Source: Bacteroidota bacterium
GTDB lineage: Bacteria; Bacteroidota; Bacteroidia; UKL13-3
NCBI GenBank assembly: GCA_027491085.1
Contig: JAIXWW010000009.1
Span: 248,001 to 312,000 of the forward strand
Direction of reading: 5' to 3'
DNA: 64,000 bases
Shown: piece after piece, positions 29,029 to 38,069 of the stretch
Layout of the letters: each line of letters opens with the position of its first letter
Numbering within the stretch: the stretch's first letter is position 1
Notes under the pieces: generated by a model
The model's database searches: none
What the model saw: only the letters and a program-made list of their open reading frames with translations
What the model was told of the DNA's origin: nothing
Made by a program: the position numbers and the translations under genes

Positions 29029-29103
29029 GAATAGGCAATAGGCAATAGGCAATAGGCTAGAGGCGATAGCTAGAGGCTAGAGGCTAGAAGCCAGAAGCAA
29101 AAT
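29029..29103 (+). repeat. GN6 heptamer array, GCAATAG/GCTAGAG type
   Basis: Between the M1 peptidase and the aldehyde dehydrogenase: GCAATAG three times, then GCTAGAG, GCGATA (6 bases), GCTAGAG, GCTAGAG, GCTAGAA, GCCAGAA and GCAAAAT. Units are 7 bp and begin with G on the sense strand of the preceding gene. A looser repeat (AACTAAGAACTAA twice) continues to 29140. Confidence 0.85.
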
Positions 29104-29143
29104 AACTAAGAACTAACTAACTATAAACTAAGAACTAATAAAA

Positions 29144-30691
29144 ATGAGTGCAACACAAACCTTTTCTCTTGATTTTTTAAAAGAGTTAAACTTAAAAGAA
29201 ATAAACGAAGGAACATCAACAGGGCAAAATCATTTTGCTGATGCAAACGCTGAAGTAAAAGAAATTTACTCGCCAGTAGATGGAAAATTAATAGGTAAAG
29301 TAAAATTTACCACCGAAGCTGAGTACAATAAAGTTATAGCAACTGCCGAAGAAGCTTTTAAAACTTGGCGTAAAATGCCAGCTCCAAAACGTGGTGAAAT
29401 TGTGCGTCAATACGGAAATTTATTACGCGATTATAAACAACCTTTAGGCCAATTGGTAAGCTACGAAATGGGAAAAAGCTTACAAGAAGGTTTGGGTGAA
29501 GTGCAAGAAATGATTGACATCTGCGATTTTGCTGTGGGTTTAAGCCGTCAATTAACTGGTTCAACCATGCACAGTGAAAGACCAAACCACAGAATGTATG
29601 AGCAATACCATCCGCTTGGAATAGTTGGAATCATTTCAGCGTTTAATTTCCCTGTTGCGGTTTGGAGTTGGAATAGTATGCTAGCTGCTGTTTGTGGCGA
29701 TGTGTGTGTTTGGAAACCCTCTGAAAAAACGCCACTTTCTGCAATTGCTTGCCAATTATTAATGGCTAAAACTTTAAAAGAAAACAATTTGCCAGAAGGA
29801 ATTTTCTGTTTGGTAAATGGCGATTATAAAGTAGGTGAATTAATGAGCAAAGACGAGCGTGTGCCATTGGTTTCAGCAACTGGTTCTACCCGTATGGGCC
29901 GCATAGTTGGTGCAACTGTAGCACAACGTTTTGGAAAAGCCTTATTAGAATTAGGTGGAAATAATGCCATAATTTTAACGCCAAATGCCAATTTAGATTT
30001 AGCCATGGTAGGTGTAGTTTTTGGTGCGGTAGGGACAGCAGGTCAACGCTGCACAACCACAAGGAGATTAATTATTCACGAAAGTATTTACGAAAAAGTA
30101 AAAGATAAATTGGTAAATGCCTACATGCAATTAACCATTGGAAATCCATTAACTGGCAATTTAGTTGGACCATTAATTGATAAAGATGCAGTGTCTGCTT
30201 ACTTAAATGCTATTGAGCAAGTAAAAGCCGAAGGTGGAAATGTACTTTGTGGTGCTGAGGTTATGCAAGGCGAAGGATACGAAAGTGGTTGTTATGTAAA
30301 ACCAACTATTTGCGAAGCTAAAAACAGCTTTAAAATAGTGCAACACGAAACTTTTGCTCCTATTCTTTATATCATGAAATACACAGATTTTGATGACGCT
30401 ATCGATATGCAAAATGGCGTTAAACAAGGTTTAAGCTCAAGCGTATTTACCGATAATTTGCAAGAAGCAGAAGCATTTTTAGCTCATTGGGGTAGCGATT
30501 GCGGAATAGCAAACGTTAATATTGGAACCAGTGGTGCTGAAATTGGTGGTGCATTTGGTGGCGAAAAAGAAACAGGCGGGGGTCGCGAAAGTGGCAGCGA
30601 TAGCTGGAAAGCTTATATGCGCAGACAAACCAATACCATTAACTACGGTAAGGAATTACCATTAGCACAAGGCATTAAGTTTGACCTTTAG
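29144..30691 (+). CDS. Aldehyde dehydrogenase, ALDH7 (antiquitin-like) family
   Basis: NAD(P)-dependent aldehyde dehydrogenase of 515 residues, closest by motif to ALDH7A1 / L-aminoadipate-semialdehyde (piperideine-6-carboxylate) dehydrogenases of lysine degradation. Marks are ISAFNFPVAVWSWN, the NAD-site glycine in SATGSTRMGR, the catalytic Glu in LELGGNNAI and the nucleophile Cys in GTAGQRCTTTRR. The latter segment is characteristic of ALDH7. The C-terminal GGGRESGSDSWKAYMRRQTNT is also typical. No other lysine-degradation gene is adjacent. Its TAG stop runs straight into a heptamer array. Confidence 0.92.
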   Translation: MSATQTFSLDFLKELNLKEINEGTSTGQNHFADANAEVKEIYSPVDGKLIGKVKFTTEAEYNKVIATAEEAFKTWRKMPAPKRGEIVRQYGNLLRDYKQPLGQLVSYEMGKSLQEGLGEVQEMIDICDFAVGLSRQLTGSTMHSERPNHRMYEQYHPLGIVGIISAFNFPVAVWSWNSMLAAVCGDVCVWKPSEKTPLSAIACQLLMAKTLKENNLPEGIFCLVNGDYKVGELMSKDERVPLVSATGSTRMGRIVGATVAQRFGKALLELGGNNAIILTPNANLDLAMVGVVFGAVGTAGQRCTTTRRLIIHESIYEKVKDKLVNAYMQLTIGNPLTGNLVGPLIDKDAVSAYLNAIEQVKAEGGNVLCGAEVMQGEGYESGCYVKPTICEAKNSFKIVQHETFAPILYIMKYTDFDDAIDMQNGVKQGLSSSVFTDNLQEAEAFLAHWGSDCGIANVNIGTSGAEIGGAFGGEKETGGGRESGSDSWKAYMRRQTNTINYGKELPLAQGIKFDL

Positions 30692-30732
30692 TTGGTAGTT
30701 GTCAGTTGATAGACCACAGACGATAGTCAAAG
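30691..30732 (+). repeat. GN6 heptamer array abutting the ALDH stop codon
   Basis: Six consecutive 7-bp units: GTTGGTA, GTTGTCA, GTTGATA, GACCACA, GACGATA, GTCAAAG. The first G is the last base of the TAG stop. The pair GTTGTCA-GTTGATA recurs at 46137-46150 (minus strand), and GACGATA recurs at 47286-47292. Confidence 0.8.
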
Positions 30733-30764
30733 GCCCGGGTTAATAATTCGGGCTTTTGTGTTTT
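30733..30764 (+). terminator. Intrinsic terminator of the ALDH gene
   Basis: GCCCG / CGGGC stem (extendable by two G-T pairs) with a 7-base TTAATAA loop core, followed by TTTTGTGTTTTT. It begins directly after the heptamer array. Confidence 0.75.
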
Positions 30765-30810
30765 TGTACTTGGTTGGTATCAGCACCAATCCCCTTTTCG
30801 ATAGTTTTGA

Positions 30811-30852
30811 AAAACCTTGTTAAAGTTTATTGCTTTAACAAGGTTTTTTTTT
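30811..30852. terminator. Second strong intrinsic terminator hairpin
   Basis: A perfect 15-bp stem AAAACCTTGTTAAAG / CTTTAACAAGGTTTT with a 7-base loop and a run of nine T. It lies 50 bases after the ALDH terminator and 50 bases before the SET-domain gene. Confidence 0.85.
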
Positions 30853-30902
30853 GCATTATTGTTTCTTAAAATAAAAGTAAATTTCAAATACCATTTAACT
30901 AA

Positions 30903-31352
30903 ATGCTTTTAAAAAACAATTCATTTCCTGAGATTATTTCAGCACCAGAAGCTGATTATTTATTTATAAAAACCTCGGGAATTGAAAATGCTGGATTGGG
31001 TTTGTTTACAGCCATAAATATTTATAAAAACGAAATAATCGCCATTTACAAAGGAGAAATAATTGGCACAAAAGAAGCCGAGGCAAGAGCACTTAATAAA
31101 CAAAACGCTTACTTTATGAACTTACCCAATGGCAAAATTTTAGATGCGCAACAAACAGATAGTTTTGCCAAATACGCTAACGATGCAAATGGCAGTTTAC
31201 CTTTAGTTTATAAAAACAATGCTTTTATTACTTTAAACCATAAAAACGAGGTTTGTTTAGTAGCCTTAAAGAAAATAAAAGCATTGTCTGAAATATTTTG
31301 CAGTTATGGAAATGCTTATTGGCAAAACCTCGTGCTCTCAAAGGAAAGCTAG
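30903..31352 (+). CDS. SET domain protein
   Basis: A compact 149-residue stand-alone SET domain, the fold of protein-lysine methyltransferases. N-terminal SET marks are GIENAGLGLFTAINIYKNEIIAIYKGEII; the C-terminal part has KYANDANGS (NxxxxxN-like SAM region), FITLNHKNEVCLVALKKIKALSEIFCSYG (bacterial form of the 'ELFxDYG' end). Small SET proteins are scattered in bacteria; substrates are mostly unknown. Its stop overlaps the stop of the convergent giant gene by 4 bases in the palindromic AGCTAG. Confidence 0.82.
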   Translation: MLLKNNSFPEIISAPEADYLFIKTSGIENAGLGLFTAINIYKNEIIAIYKGEIIGTKEAEARALNKQNAYFMNLPNGKILDAQQTDSFAKYANDANGSLPLVYKNNAFITLNHKNEVCLVALKKIKALSEIFCSYGNAYWQNLVLSKES

Positions 31353-34300
31353 TTTTTAAGTATTTTAGCAGTAAAAATTTCATTTTTACCTATTAATTTA
31401 ATTATATAAAAACCACTTTTAAATCCACCTAAATCAACGCTTTCTATAGTTGAATTTTTATGCCCAAAAAGCACTTCTTTTCCACTAAAATCATATACAA
31501 TATAATCAAGTTGAAGTTCTGAATCAATATTAAAAATCCCCACTGTTGGGTTTGGATAAATCATGATTTTAGTATCAGCATTAACACCACTAATAGAAGT
31601 ATATTTAAATTCAAATTCATTACTTAAAGTTCCGCAGCCATTAGAACTATCAATACGCACGCTATAAAATCCAAAATTAGTGGGTTGAAAGGTTTGTAAA
31701 TTAGCCCCGGTAATTGGAGAACCATTGAAGTACCATTGATAGGCTTGTCCAATACTGGCTTTCAGAATATTGCCAGATATTAACGAAACGGTAGGCTTTA
31801 TAGGTCCACTAGTTACCGAAACTGCTTTAACCACTGTATCGGTACAGTTATTGGCAGCAATTACTTTAAGTTTAATAAAGTATTTACCAGGATAGCCATA
31901 GTTCTTGGTTGTGGGGAAGGTAGCGGTTGAAAAAGTGTTGTCGCCAAAACTCCATTCGTTGCCAACAACCCAACTTTCTGCACCTCCGTTTGAAGTATTA
32001 TTCAATTCAAAAGCATTATTTAAAAAACATTGATTTAAATAATTTACTTCAAAATCGGCCTTTGGTCTTATATTATTTACTACCGTATTTTTATATAATA
32101 CTTCCGTACAACCTACATCGTTAGATGCAACCAATTTAACATTAAAAACGCCTGTTTTTTTGTAAATATGTCTTGGGTTGGCTAGTGTAGATGTTGCTGT
32201 ACTGTCACCAAAGTTCCATACAAATGTATTACCTGAACTTAAAGTCGTATTTATAAATGCTACAATCGAAGAGTCGCAAGTATTATTCACCGTTTCAGCT
32301 TCAAAATTTACTAATGAATCTTTAAAAATAACATCCATGGTATCTTTTGCTGCAGGACATGGCCCCAAAGGATCATTGGTGGTCAATACAATAGAAACTA
32401 ATTTGGTTGCAAAATCAGAAGCTGTAGGTCTATACTTAGTGCTCCCTGTATCTGTTTTGTCAAAAGCACCTGTTCCATTAATGGTACTCCAATTAAGACT
32501 ACTAGCAGTGCCACTTATATTACCTGTTAATTCAATTCTGTTATTAGTTGCACACACTGTTTGGTCTAATCCTGCATCAGCAAAAGCGGGTTTAAAAAAC
32601 GTAACAGTTATGGAGTCTTTAGCTTCTTTACAAGGCCCAATAGGGTCGCTCGAAATTAAGGTAAAAGTTATTTTCCCTAAGTTTATATCAGTTTGTGTAG
32701 GGTAGTATGTAGTAACCGAATCAAATGAAATATAATTAATTGAATTTGATGAAAGCCATTTGGCAAAAACAGCGGCACTATTATAACTTCCGTTTAAATT
32801 AATTGGACTATTACCACAAATACTTTGATTTTGACCAGCATTCACTATTGGTTTTTGGTATAATAACACATTTAAAGTATCACTTACTGAACTACAAGGA
32901 CCTGAAGGATCGTTGGTAGTCAATATTAATTTAACTAGCCCACTTTGTTTATCATTATTACTAAATGTGTATATAGTTACCAAAGAATCAGAATTGTTAA
33001 ATGAGCCACTGCCCGTGCTGCTCCATTTTGCTGAAGAGGCCGAGCCATTTATGGAACCAATTAACAATATTGAATTATTTGAATTACATATTGTTTGGTC
33101 TAAACCTGCATTTGCAAAGGCCATTCTATTAATTACTATTTTAGTTGAATCTATAGAATTAGAGCATGAGTTGAAAGGATCATTGGTAATAAAAGTAAAA
33201 CTTACCTGACCTAAAGTTTTATCATTTTCACTTGGAAAGTATATTGGAGTAAGTGATAAATTATTATTTAAAACACCTGAGCCATTTGTGTACCAAACGG
33301 CATTTCCACTAACATAATTTGTATTGGCATTGAGGTATATTAAATCATTTTCGCAAATTGAAGTGTCATTAACAATGTTTGAAACTGCACTTAGATTGAA
33401 AGATAACTGTATGGTGTCAAAAGCACTTTCGCAAGGACCAATTGGATTATTTGTACCTAGTATTAACTTTATACTCCCCAACTGCTCATCGGCATTACTC
33501 GGAAAATACCTTGGGTTTAGTATAGTAGAATCACTGAAATAGCCCGTACCTGTTGTTTTCCATTTTGCACTAGTTGCTGCACCGCCAATAGCACCATTAA
33601 GTAAAACACTTGATTCGCTAGTACAAATGGTTTGGCTGACTCCAGCACTTACTGTTGCCAAAGAGTTAATAGTAATTAAAATAGAATCGCTTACTGATTT
33701 ACAATCACCTGCAGGATCATCAGATTTATATTTAACATAAAAAAACTTATTACTTAAATCAATTTGATTAGGCATATAAGAGGCAACTGTATCAAATGAA
33801 ATAAAAGCGGGATTGTTTGAAACTGTCCAACTAGCAAAACTTACAATATTATTAAAAGAACCTTTTAAATTTACCAAATCGTTTTCACAAATTATCTGGT
33901 CTGGTCCAGCATCAATTTGGGCTGGATTTTCAAAAGTTATTTTCAACGAATCTACCCCAAAACCGCAAGGTCCAGAGGGGTCGTTGGTTGTTAATTTTAG
34001 ATATACAAAACCATTATTTTTATCTAAAACAGAAGGGTAATAATTTGTGTTTAAAACATTAACGTTATCAAAAGTTCCGCTACCTGAAGTACTCCAAGTT
34101 GCAGAAGTTGCGGAACCGCTAATTTGTCCATTCAGAGAGGCAAATGGTGTTGTTTTACAAATTCCAATATCATTTCCAGCATCTGCTATTGCCAAGGAGT
34201 CGATTGTTACCTCCATACTATCAACTGTGTTATCACAAATGAAATTAGGATTATTTGTTTTAAATGTAAACATAAGTTTTCCTAATAATACATCTGAATT

Positions 34301-35386
34301 GCTAGGGTAATAAACAGGATTTACTAAGGTATTATTTGAAAAATAGCCCGTGCCATTGGTTGTCCAAATTTTTGAACCTGAATTTGCACTGGTAGTAGCA
34401 TTTAAAAACAGAAAATCATTTTTACAAATTCTTTGATCGACCCCTGCATTTGAAATGGCAAGTGGATTAAAAAAAACCTCAACAGTATCGGCAACAAAAG
34501 AGCATGGACCTGCAGGGTCATCGGTCGTTAATATTAATTTTACAAAACCATTTAATATATCATTATTGCTAGGTATATAATTTGTATTTAAATTAGTTGA
34601 GTTATTAAAAATACCAGTACCTAATGAGCGCCAACTAGCACTAGATGCCGACCCTCCTATACTTCCATTTAAATTAACTGAAGTTGTATTATTACACAAA
34701 TTTTGATTTATTCCCGCATTTACTAATGGCTTTTGTAAAAAATATACAGTCATGGAATCTAACGCTGCTGCGCAGGGACCTGCGGGGTCATTGGTTGTTA
34801 TTTTTAAAACAACAGAACCATTAGCAATATCTGCTGTGCTTGGTGTATAAACGGCATTTAGGTTTGAGGAATTAACAAATGAACCACTTCCCGAAGTTGT
34901 CCAATTTATGTATGGTGCCACACTATTAACAGTTCCATTTAAATTAATTATACTATTTGCGCATACCGTTTGATTTGTTCCGGCATCTACAAAAGGTCTA
35001 GCATTGATATTAATATTGGCCCCGTTGTCAGTGCCAACTACAAAAGGATCATTAGCCAAAACCCTCACTTTGTATAAATAACTTGTACTACAATCAATTG
35101 GTAGTGTACACAAAATGGTTCCGCTACTAGTTGATGATATTTGACCAATATTTATTGGCGAAATAAAATTTCCGTTAGTATCACTTAATTGTACCGCAAA
35201 AATATTTGATGGATTAAAACTGCCATTAATGACATAACTAATGTTTACGGTTTCGCCAGCACAAAATGAATTAACAACCAAAGAATTAGTTGTAATTGTT
35301 TGTGCTTTTATTTTGAAACTTAATAGTGTTGTAAAGGTTAAAATTACTATAAATAGAATAGAATTTATATGAGATTTTGTTGGCAT
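31349..35386 (-). CDS. Giant repeat surface protein with PKD domains and T9SS sorting domain
   Basis: A 1345-residue secreted protein. Signal peptide residues about 1-29 (ILFIVILTFTTLLSFKIKAQ), then an about 100-residue N-terminal domain. Ten tandem units of about 90 residues follow, each opening with a variant of AGxxQTIC (FVDAGTNQTVC, LVNAGINQNLC, FADAGLDQTVC and others) and carrying WxTxGTGxF, LxTNDPxGPC and a Val/Thr strand. The paired Cys in each unit could form a disulfide. Two PKD-like domains (FVWNFGDSTATSTLANPRHIY and NEWSFGDNTFSTA), an Ig-like stretch with AYQWYFNGSPITGA and a type A sorting domain (IMIYPNPTVGIFNI) complete it. Probably a cell-surface adhesin or filament. Confidence 0.9.
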   Translation of the reverse strand: MPTKSHINSILFIVILTFTTLLSFKIKAQTITTNSLVVNSFCAGETVNISYVINGSFNPSNIFAVQLSDTNGNFISPINIGQISSTSSGTILCTLPIDCSTSYLYKVRVLANDPFVVGTDNGANININARPFVDAGTNQTVCANSIINLNGTVNSVAPYINWTTSGSGSFVNSSNLNAVYTPSTADIANGSVVLKITTNDPAGPCAAALDSMTVYFLQKPLVNAGINQNLCNNTTSVNLNGSIGGSASSASWRSLGTGIFNNSTNLNTNYIPSNNDILNGFVKLILTTDDPAGPCSFVADTVEVFFNPLAISNAGVDQRICKNDFLFLNATTSANSGSKIWTTNGTGYFSNNTLVNPVYYPSNSDVLLGKLMFTFKTNNPNFICDNTVDSMEVTIDSLAIADAGNDIGICKTTPFASLNGQISGSATSATWSTSGSGTFDNVNVLNTNYYPSVLDKNNGFVYLKLTTNDPSGPCGFGVDSLKITFENPAQIDAGPDQIICENDLVNLKGSFNNIVSFASWTVSNNPAFISFDTVASYMPNQIDLSNKFFYVKYKSDDPAGDCKSVSDSILITINSLATVSAGVSQTICTSESSVLLNGAIGGAATSAKWKTTGTGYFSDSTILNPRYFPSNADEQLGSIKLILGTNNPIGPCESAFDTIQLSFNLSAVSNIVNDTSICENDLIYLNANTNYVSGNAVWYTNGSGVLNNNLSLTPIYFPSENDKTLGQVSFTFITNDPFNSCSNSIDSTKIVINRMAFANAGLDQTICNSNNSILLIGSINGSASSAKWSSTGSGSFNNSDSLVTIYTFSNNDKQSGLVKLILTTNDPSGPCSSVSDTLNVLLYQKPIVNAGQNQSICGNSPINLNGSYNSAAVFAKWLSSNSINYISFDSVTTYYPTQTDINLGKITFTLISSDPIGPCKEAKDSITVTFFKPAFADAGLDQTVCATNNRIELTGNISGTASSLNWSTINGTGAFDKTDTGSTKYRPTASDFATKLVSIVLTTNDPLGPCPAAKDTMDVIFKDSLVNFEAETVNNTCDSSIVAFINTTLSSGNTFVWNFGDSTATSTLANPRHIYKKTGVFNVKLVASNDVGCTEVLYKNTVVNNIRPKADFEVNYLNQCFLNNAFELNNTSNGGAESWVVGNEWSFGDNTFSTATFPTTKNYGYPGKYFIKLKVIAANNCTDTVVKAVSVTSGPIKPTVSLISGNILKASIGQAYQWYFNGSPITGANLQTFQPTNFGFYSVRIDSSNGCGTLSNEFEFKYTSISGVNADTKIMIYPNPTVGIFNIDSELQLDYIVYDFSGKEVLFGHKNSTIESVDLGGFKSGFYIIKLIGKNEIFTAKILKN

Positions 35387-35654
35387 TTGTCTTTTTATTA
35401 ATTAAAAACTAACTTAAAATTACTTCTAAAGTATGGCTTTTTGTTTTAGTAACAAAAAAAATAGGTAGTCCGCAGTTAAATGAATTTTAATTGCCAATAT
35501 TTTTATTTAACCTGCATTGAGTTTTAAACAGATTAAACTAACAGGTTTAATGGTTAAAGTAACCAACATTAAAAAACTAAAATCAACAAAAAAATCAAAA
35601 TTGATAGTTTGGGTTTGCTTTTTTATTCGCAAATTTGCAGCTTACTTTTCAATC

Positions 35655-37895
35655 ATGAATCAATCTATTCCATCGGGCAATTTAGCCACACTTGAACAAG
35701 CACAGCAATTAGGTCTAAGACCAGAAGAATTTGAAAAAATCAAAGAAATTTTAGGCCGCACACCCACTTTTACCGAAATGAGTATTTACTCAGTAATGTG
35801 GAGCGAGCATTGTTCTTATAAAAATTCAATTGTTTGGTTAAAAACTTTGCCGAAAAAAGGGGAAAAAATGTTAGCTGAAGCAGGCGAAGAAAACGCAGGT
35901 TTAATTGATATTGGAGATGGATTAGCATGTTGTTTTAAAATTGAAAGTCATAATCACCCAAGTGCCATTGAGCCTTATCAAGGTGCAGCAACGGGTGTAG
36001 GTGGAATTAATCGTGATATTTTTTCGATGGGCGCTCGCCCCATTGCCCAATTAAACTCATTGCGTTTTGGAAACATTGACAATGAAAGAACCAAATGGTT
36101 AGTTCGTGGCGTGGTTAAAGGAATTGGAAATTATGGAAATGCTTTTGGCATTCCTACCGTAGGTGGCGAAGTATATTTTGATGATTGCTACCAAATCAAC
36201 CCATTGGTAAATGCCATGAGCGTTGGAATTGCTAAAGTAGGAAAAACGGTTTCAGCTATTGCTGAAGGTGTTGGCAATCCTGTTTATATTTTTGGTTCAG
36301 CAACTGGTAAAGATGGAATTCATGGTGCTGCATTTGCTAGTAAAGACATTACGGAAGATTCAGCAAAAGATTTGCCTTCGGTTCAAGTAGGCGATCCTTT
36401 CTGGGAAAAATTGATTTTGGAAGCCAGTATGGAATTGCTTGAAACGGATGCCATTGTTGGAATGCAAGATATGGGTGCTGCGGGTATTACTTGCTCAACG
36501 AGCGAAATGAGTGCAAAAAGTGGAACAGGTATGAAAGTGTGGTTGGATAAAGTACCTATGCGTCAGGAGGGAATGAAAGATTGGGAAATTCTTTTATCAG
36601 AAAGCCAAGAACGTATGTTGGTGATTGTGAAAAAAGGAATGGAAGCCCAAGTTGAAAAAGTATTAGAAAAATGGGATTTAACTTATAATATTATTGGAGA
36701 AGTAACTGATTCGGGAAGAGTTCAATATTACATGAATGATGAATTGCGTGCTGATATTCCAGGAGAAAGTTTGGTTTTAGGTGGTGGTGCACCCGTTTAT
36801 CACCGCGAATACACCGAGCCTAAATACTTTAAAGAAATTGAAAAATTTGATATTAACAATGTTTCAGGTTGTACACCAGAGCTAGCCATTGAAATAGCTA
36901 AATTCTTAGCTGCACACCCAAATATTGCATCAAAAAGATGGGTGTATAACCAATATGATAGCATGGTAGGAACTATCAACCAAACTACCAATGCGCCAAG
37001 TGATGCCTCTGTAGTAAAAGTTAAAGGAACCAACAAATCAATTGCTATGACAGTGGATTGTAACAGCCGTTTTGTTTGGGCAGATCCTTTTGTAGGCGGA
37101 CAAATTGCAGTGGCAGAAGCAGCTCGTAATTTGGTTTGCGCTGGTGCTGAGCCTGCGGCAATTACCAATTGCTTAAACTTTGGAAATCCATATAACCCTG
37201 AAGTGTATTACCAATTTGTTTATGCTATAAAAGGTATGGGCGAAGCTTGTAAAAAGTTTGATACGCCTGTAACAGGTGGAAACGTAAGTTTTTATAACCA
37301 AAGCAGCGACAATGATGCTGTTTTCCCAACTCCAACCATTGGTATGGTGGGTTTAATTGGCGATAACAAAAAACACATGACCATGGATTTTAAAAATGCG
37401 GGTGATGTAATTTATATGCTAGGCAATAGCAAAAACGATATTGGTTCATCGCATTATTTAGCACACTACCATAAAGTACAATATTCGCCAGCACCATACT
37501 TTAACTTAGATGAAGAACACCAATTACACAAAGCTTTGTTAGGTTTAATCAATGGTAATCATATTGAATCTGCTCACGATGTAAGCGAAGGTGGATTGTT
37601 TATTACTTTACTTGAAAGCGCCATGAACAGAAATCTTTCATTCAACATTCAACATTCAACATTCAACATTCGTTTAGACTCTTTCTTATTTGGTGAAGCA
37701 CAAGGACGCGTAGTAATTTCAGTAAATGCAAATAATTGTGCTCAAGTTGAAAGTTTCTTAAGTGGATTAAATATGCCGTTTGAAAAACTTGGAACTGTTA
37801 CAGAAAATGAAATTCAGGTAAATGGAGTTAACTTTGGCAAAACAGCTGATTTTGCAAACATTTACAATAATTCTTTAGCTGAAAAATTAGCTTAA
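35655..37895 (+). CDS. purL: Phosphoribosylformylglycinamidine synthase, PurL subunit (short form)
   Basis: Catalyses the fourth step of purine synthesis, FGAR to FGAM. The track start at 35517 adds 46 basic residues; the ATG at 35655 (MNQSIPSGNLATLEQ) fits the family and gives 746 residues. This is the short PurL that works with PurQ and PurS, not the 1300-residue fused form; neither partner is in the window. Marks are MSIYSVMWSEHCSYKNS, CFKIESHNHPSAIEPYQGAATG and GMQDMGAAGITCSTSEM. Near residue 665 a 7-bp microsatellite is read in frame as NIQHSTFNI, just before RLDSFLFGEAQGRVV. A strong terminator follows. Confidence 0.96.
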   Translation: MNQSIPSGNLATLEQAQQLGLRPEEFEKIKEILGRTPTFTEMSIYSVMWSEHCSYKNSIVWLKTLPKKGEKMLAEAGEENAGLIDIGDGLACCFKIESHNHPSAIEPYQGAATGVGGINRDIFSMGARPIAQLNSLRFGNIDNERTKWLVRGVVKGIGNYGNAFGIPTVGGEVYFDDCYQINPLVNAMSVGIAKVGKTVSAIAEGVGNPVYIFGSATGKDGIHGAAFASKDITEDSAKDLPSVQVGDPFWEKLILEASMELLETDAIVGMQDMGAAGITCSTSEMSAKSGTGMKVWLDKVPMRQEGMKDWEILLSESQERMLVIVKKGMEAQVEKVLEKWDLTYNIIGEVTDSGRVQYYMNDELRADIPGESLVLGGGAPVYHREYTEPKYFKEIEKFDINNVSGCTPELAIEIAKFLAAHPNIASKRWVYNQYDSMVGTINQTTNAPSDASVVKVKGTNKSIAMTVDCNSRFVWADPFVGGQIAVAEAARNLVCAGAEPAAITNCLNFGNPYNPEVYYQFVYAIKGMGEACKKFDTPVTGGNVSFYNQSSDNDAVFPTPTIGMVGLIGDNKKHMTMDFKNAGDVIYMLGNSKNDIGSSHYLAHYHKVQYSPAPYFNLDEEHQLHKALLGLINGNHIESAHDVSEGGLFITLLESAMNRNLSFNIQHSTFNIRLDSFLFGEAQGRVVISVNANNCAQVESFLSGLNMPFEKLGTVTENEIQVNGVNFGKTADFANIYNNSLAEKLA
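37640..37671. repeat. Heptamer microsatellite inside purL
   Basis: ATTCAAC repeated 4.6 times in the purL coding sequence, read in frame as part of SFNIQHSTFNIR. On the minus strand the unit is GTTGAAT, which also begins with G. A gain or loss of one unit would shift the frame. Confidence 0.85.
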
Positions 37896-37914
37896 TTTAT
37901 TCTACTACTATTTC

Positions 37915-37950
37915 AAAAAAGCTTGACATTGAAAAGTGTCAAGCTTTTTT
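37915..37950. terminator. Intrinsic terminator after purL
   Basis: A perfect 14-bp stem AAAAAAGCTTGACA / TGTCAAGCTTTTTT with an 8-base loop and terminal T-run, 20 bases after the purL stop. Confidence 0.9.
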
Positions 37951-38069
37951 ATTTTACAATTTCCCAAATTCTTCTTTAAAAATCTTCTAAACTACAAACC
38001 CAATATTTTTTATAAATGCGAAATTATGCGAATGAACCATAAAAACAGCTTTATTTGTAATGAAATAAC

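Noticed and set aside
32178-32705. Plus-strand ORFs of 65-175 residues opposite the giant repeat gene
   Set aside because: They recur with the repeat unit of the minus-strand gene and are antisense shadows.
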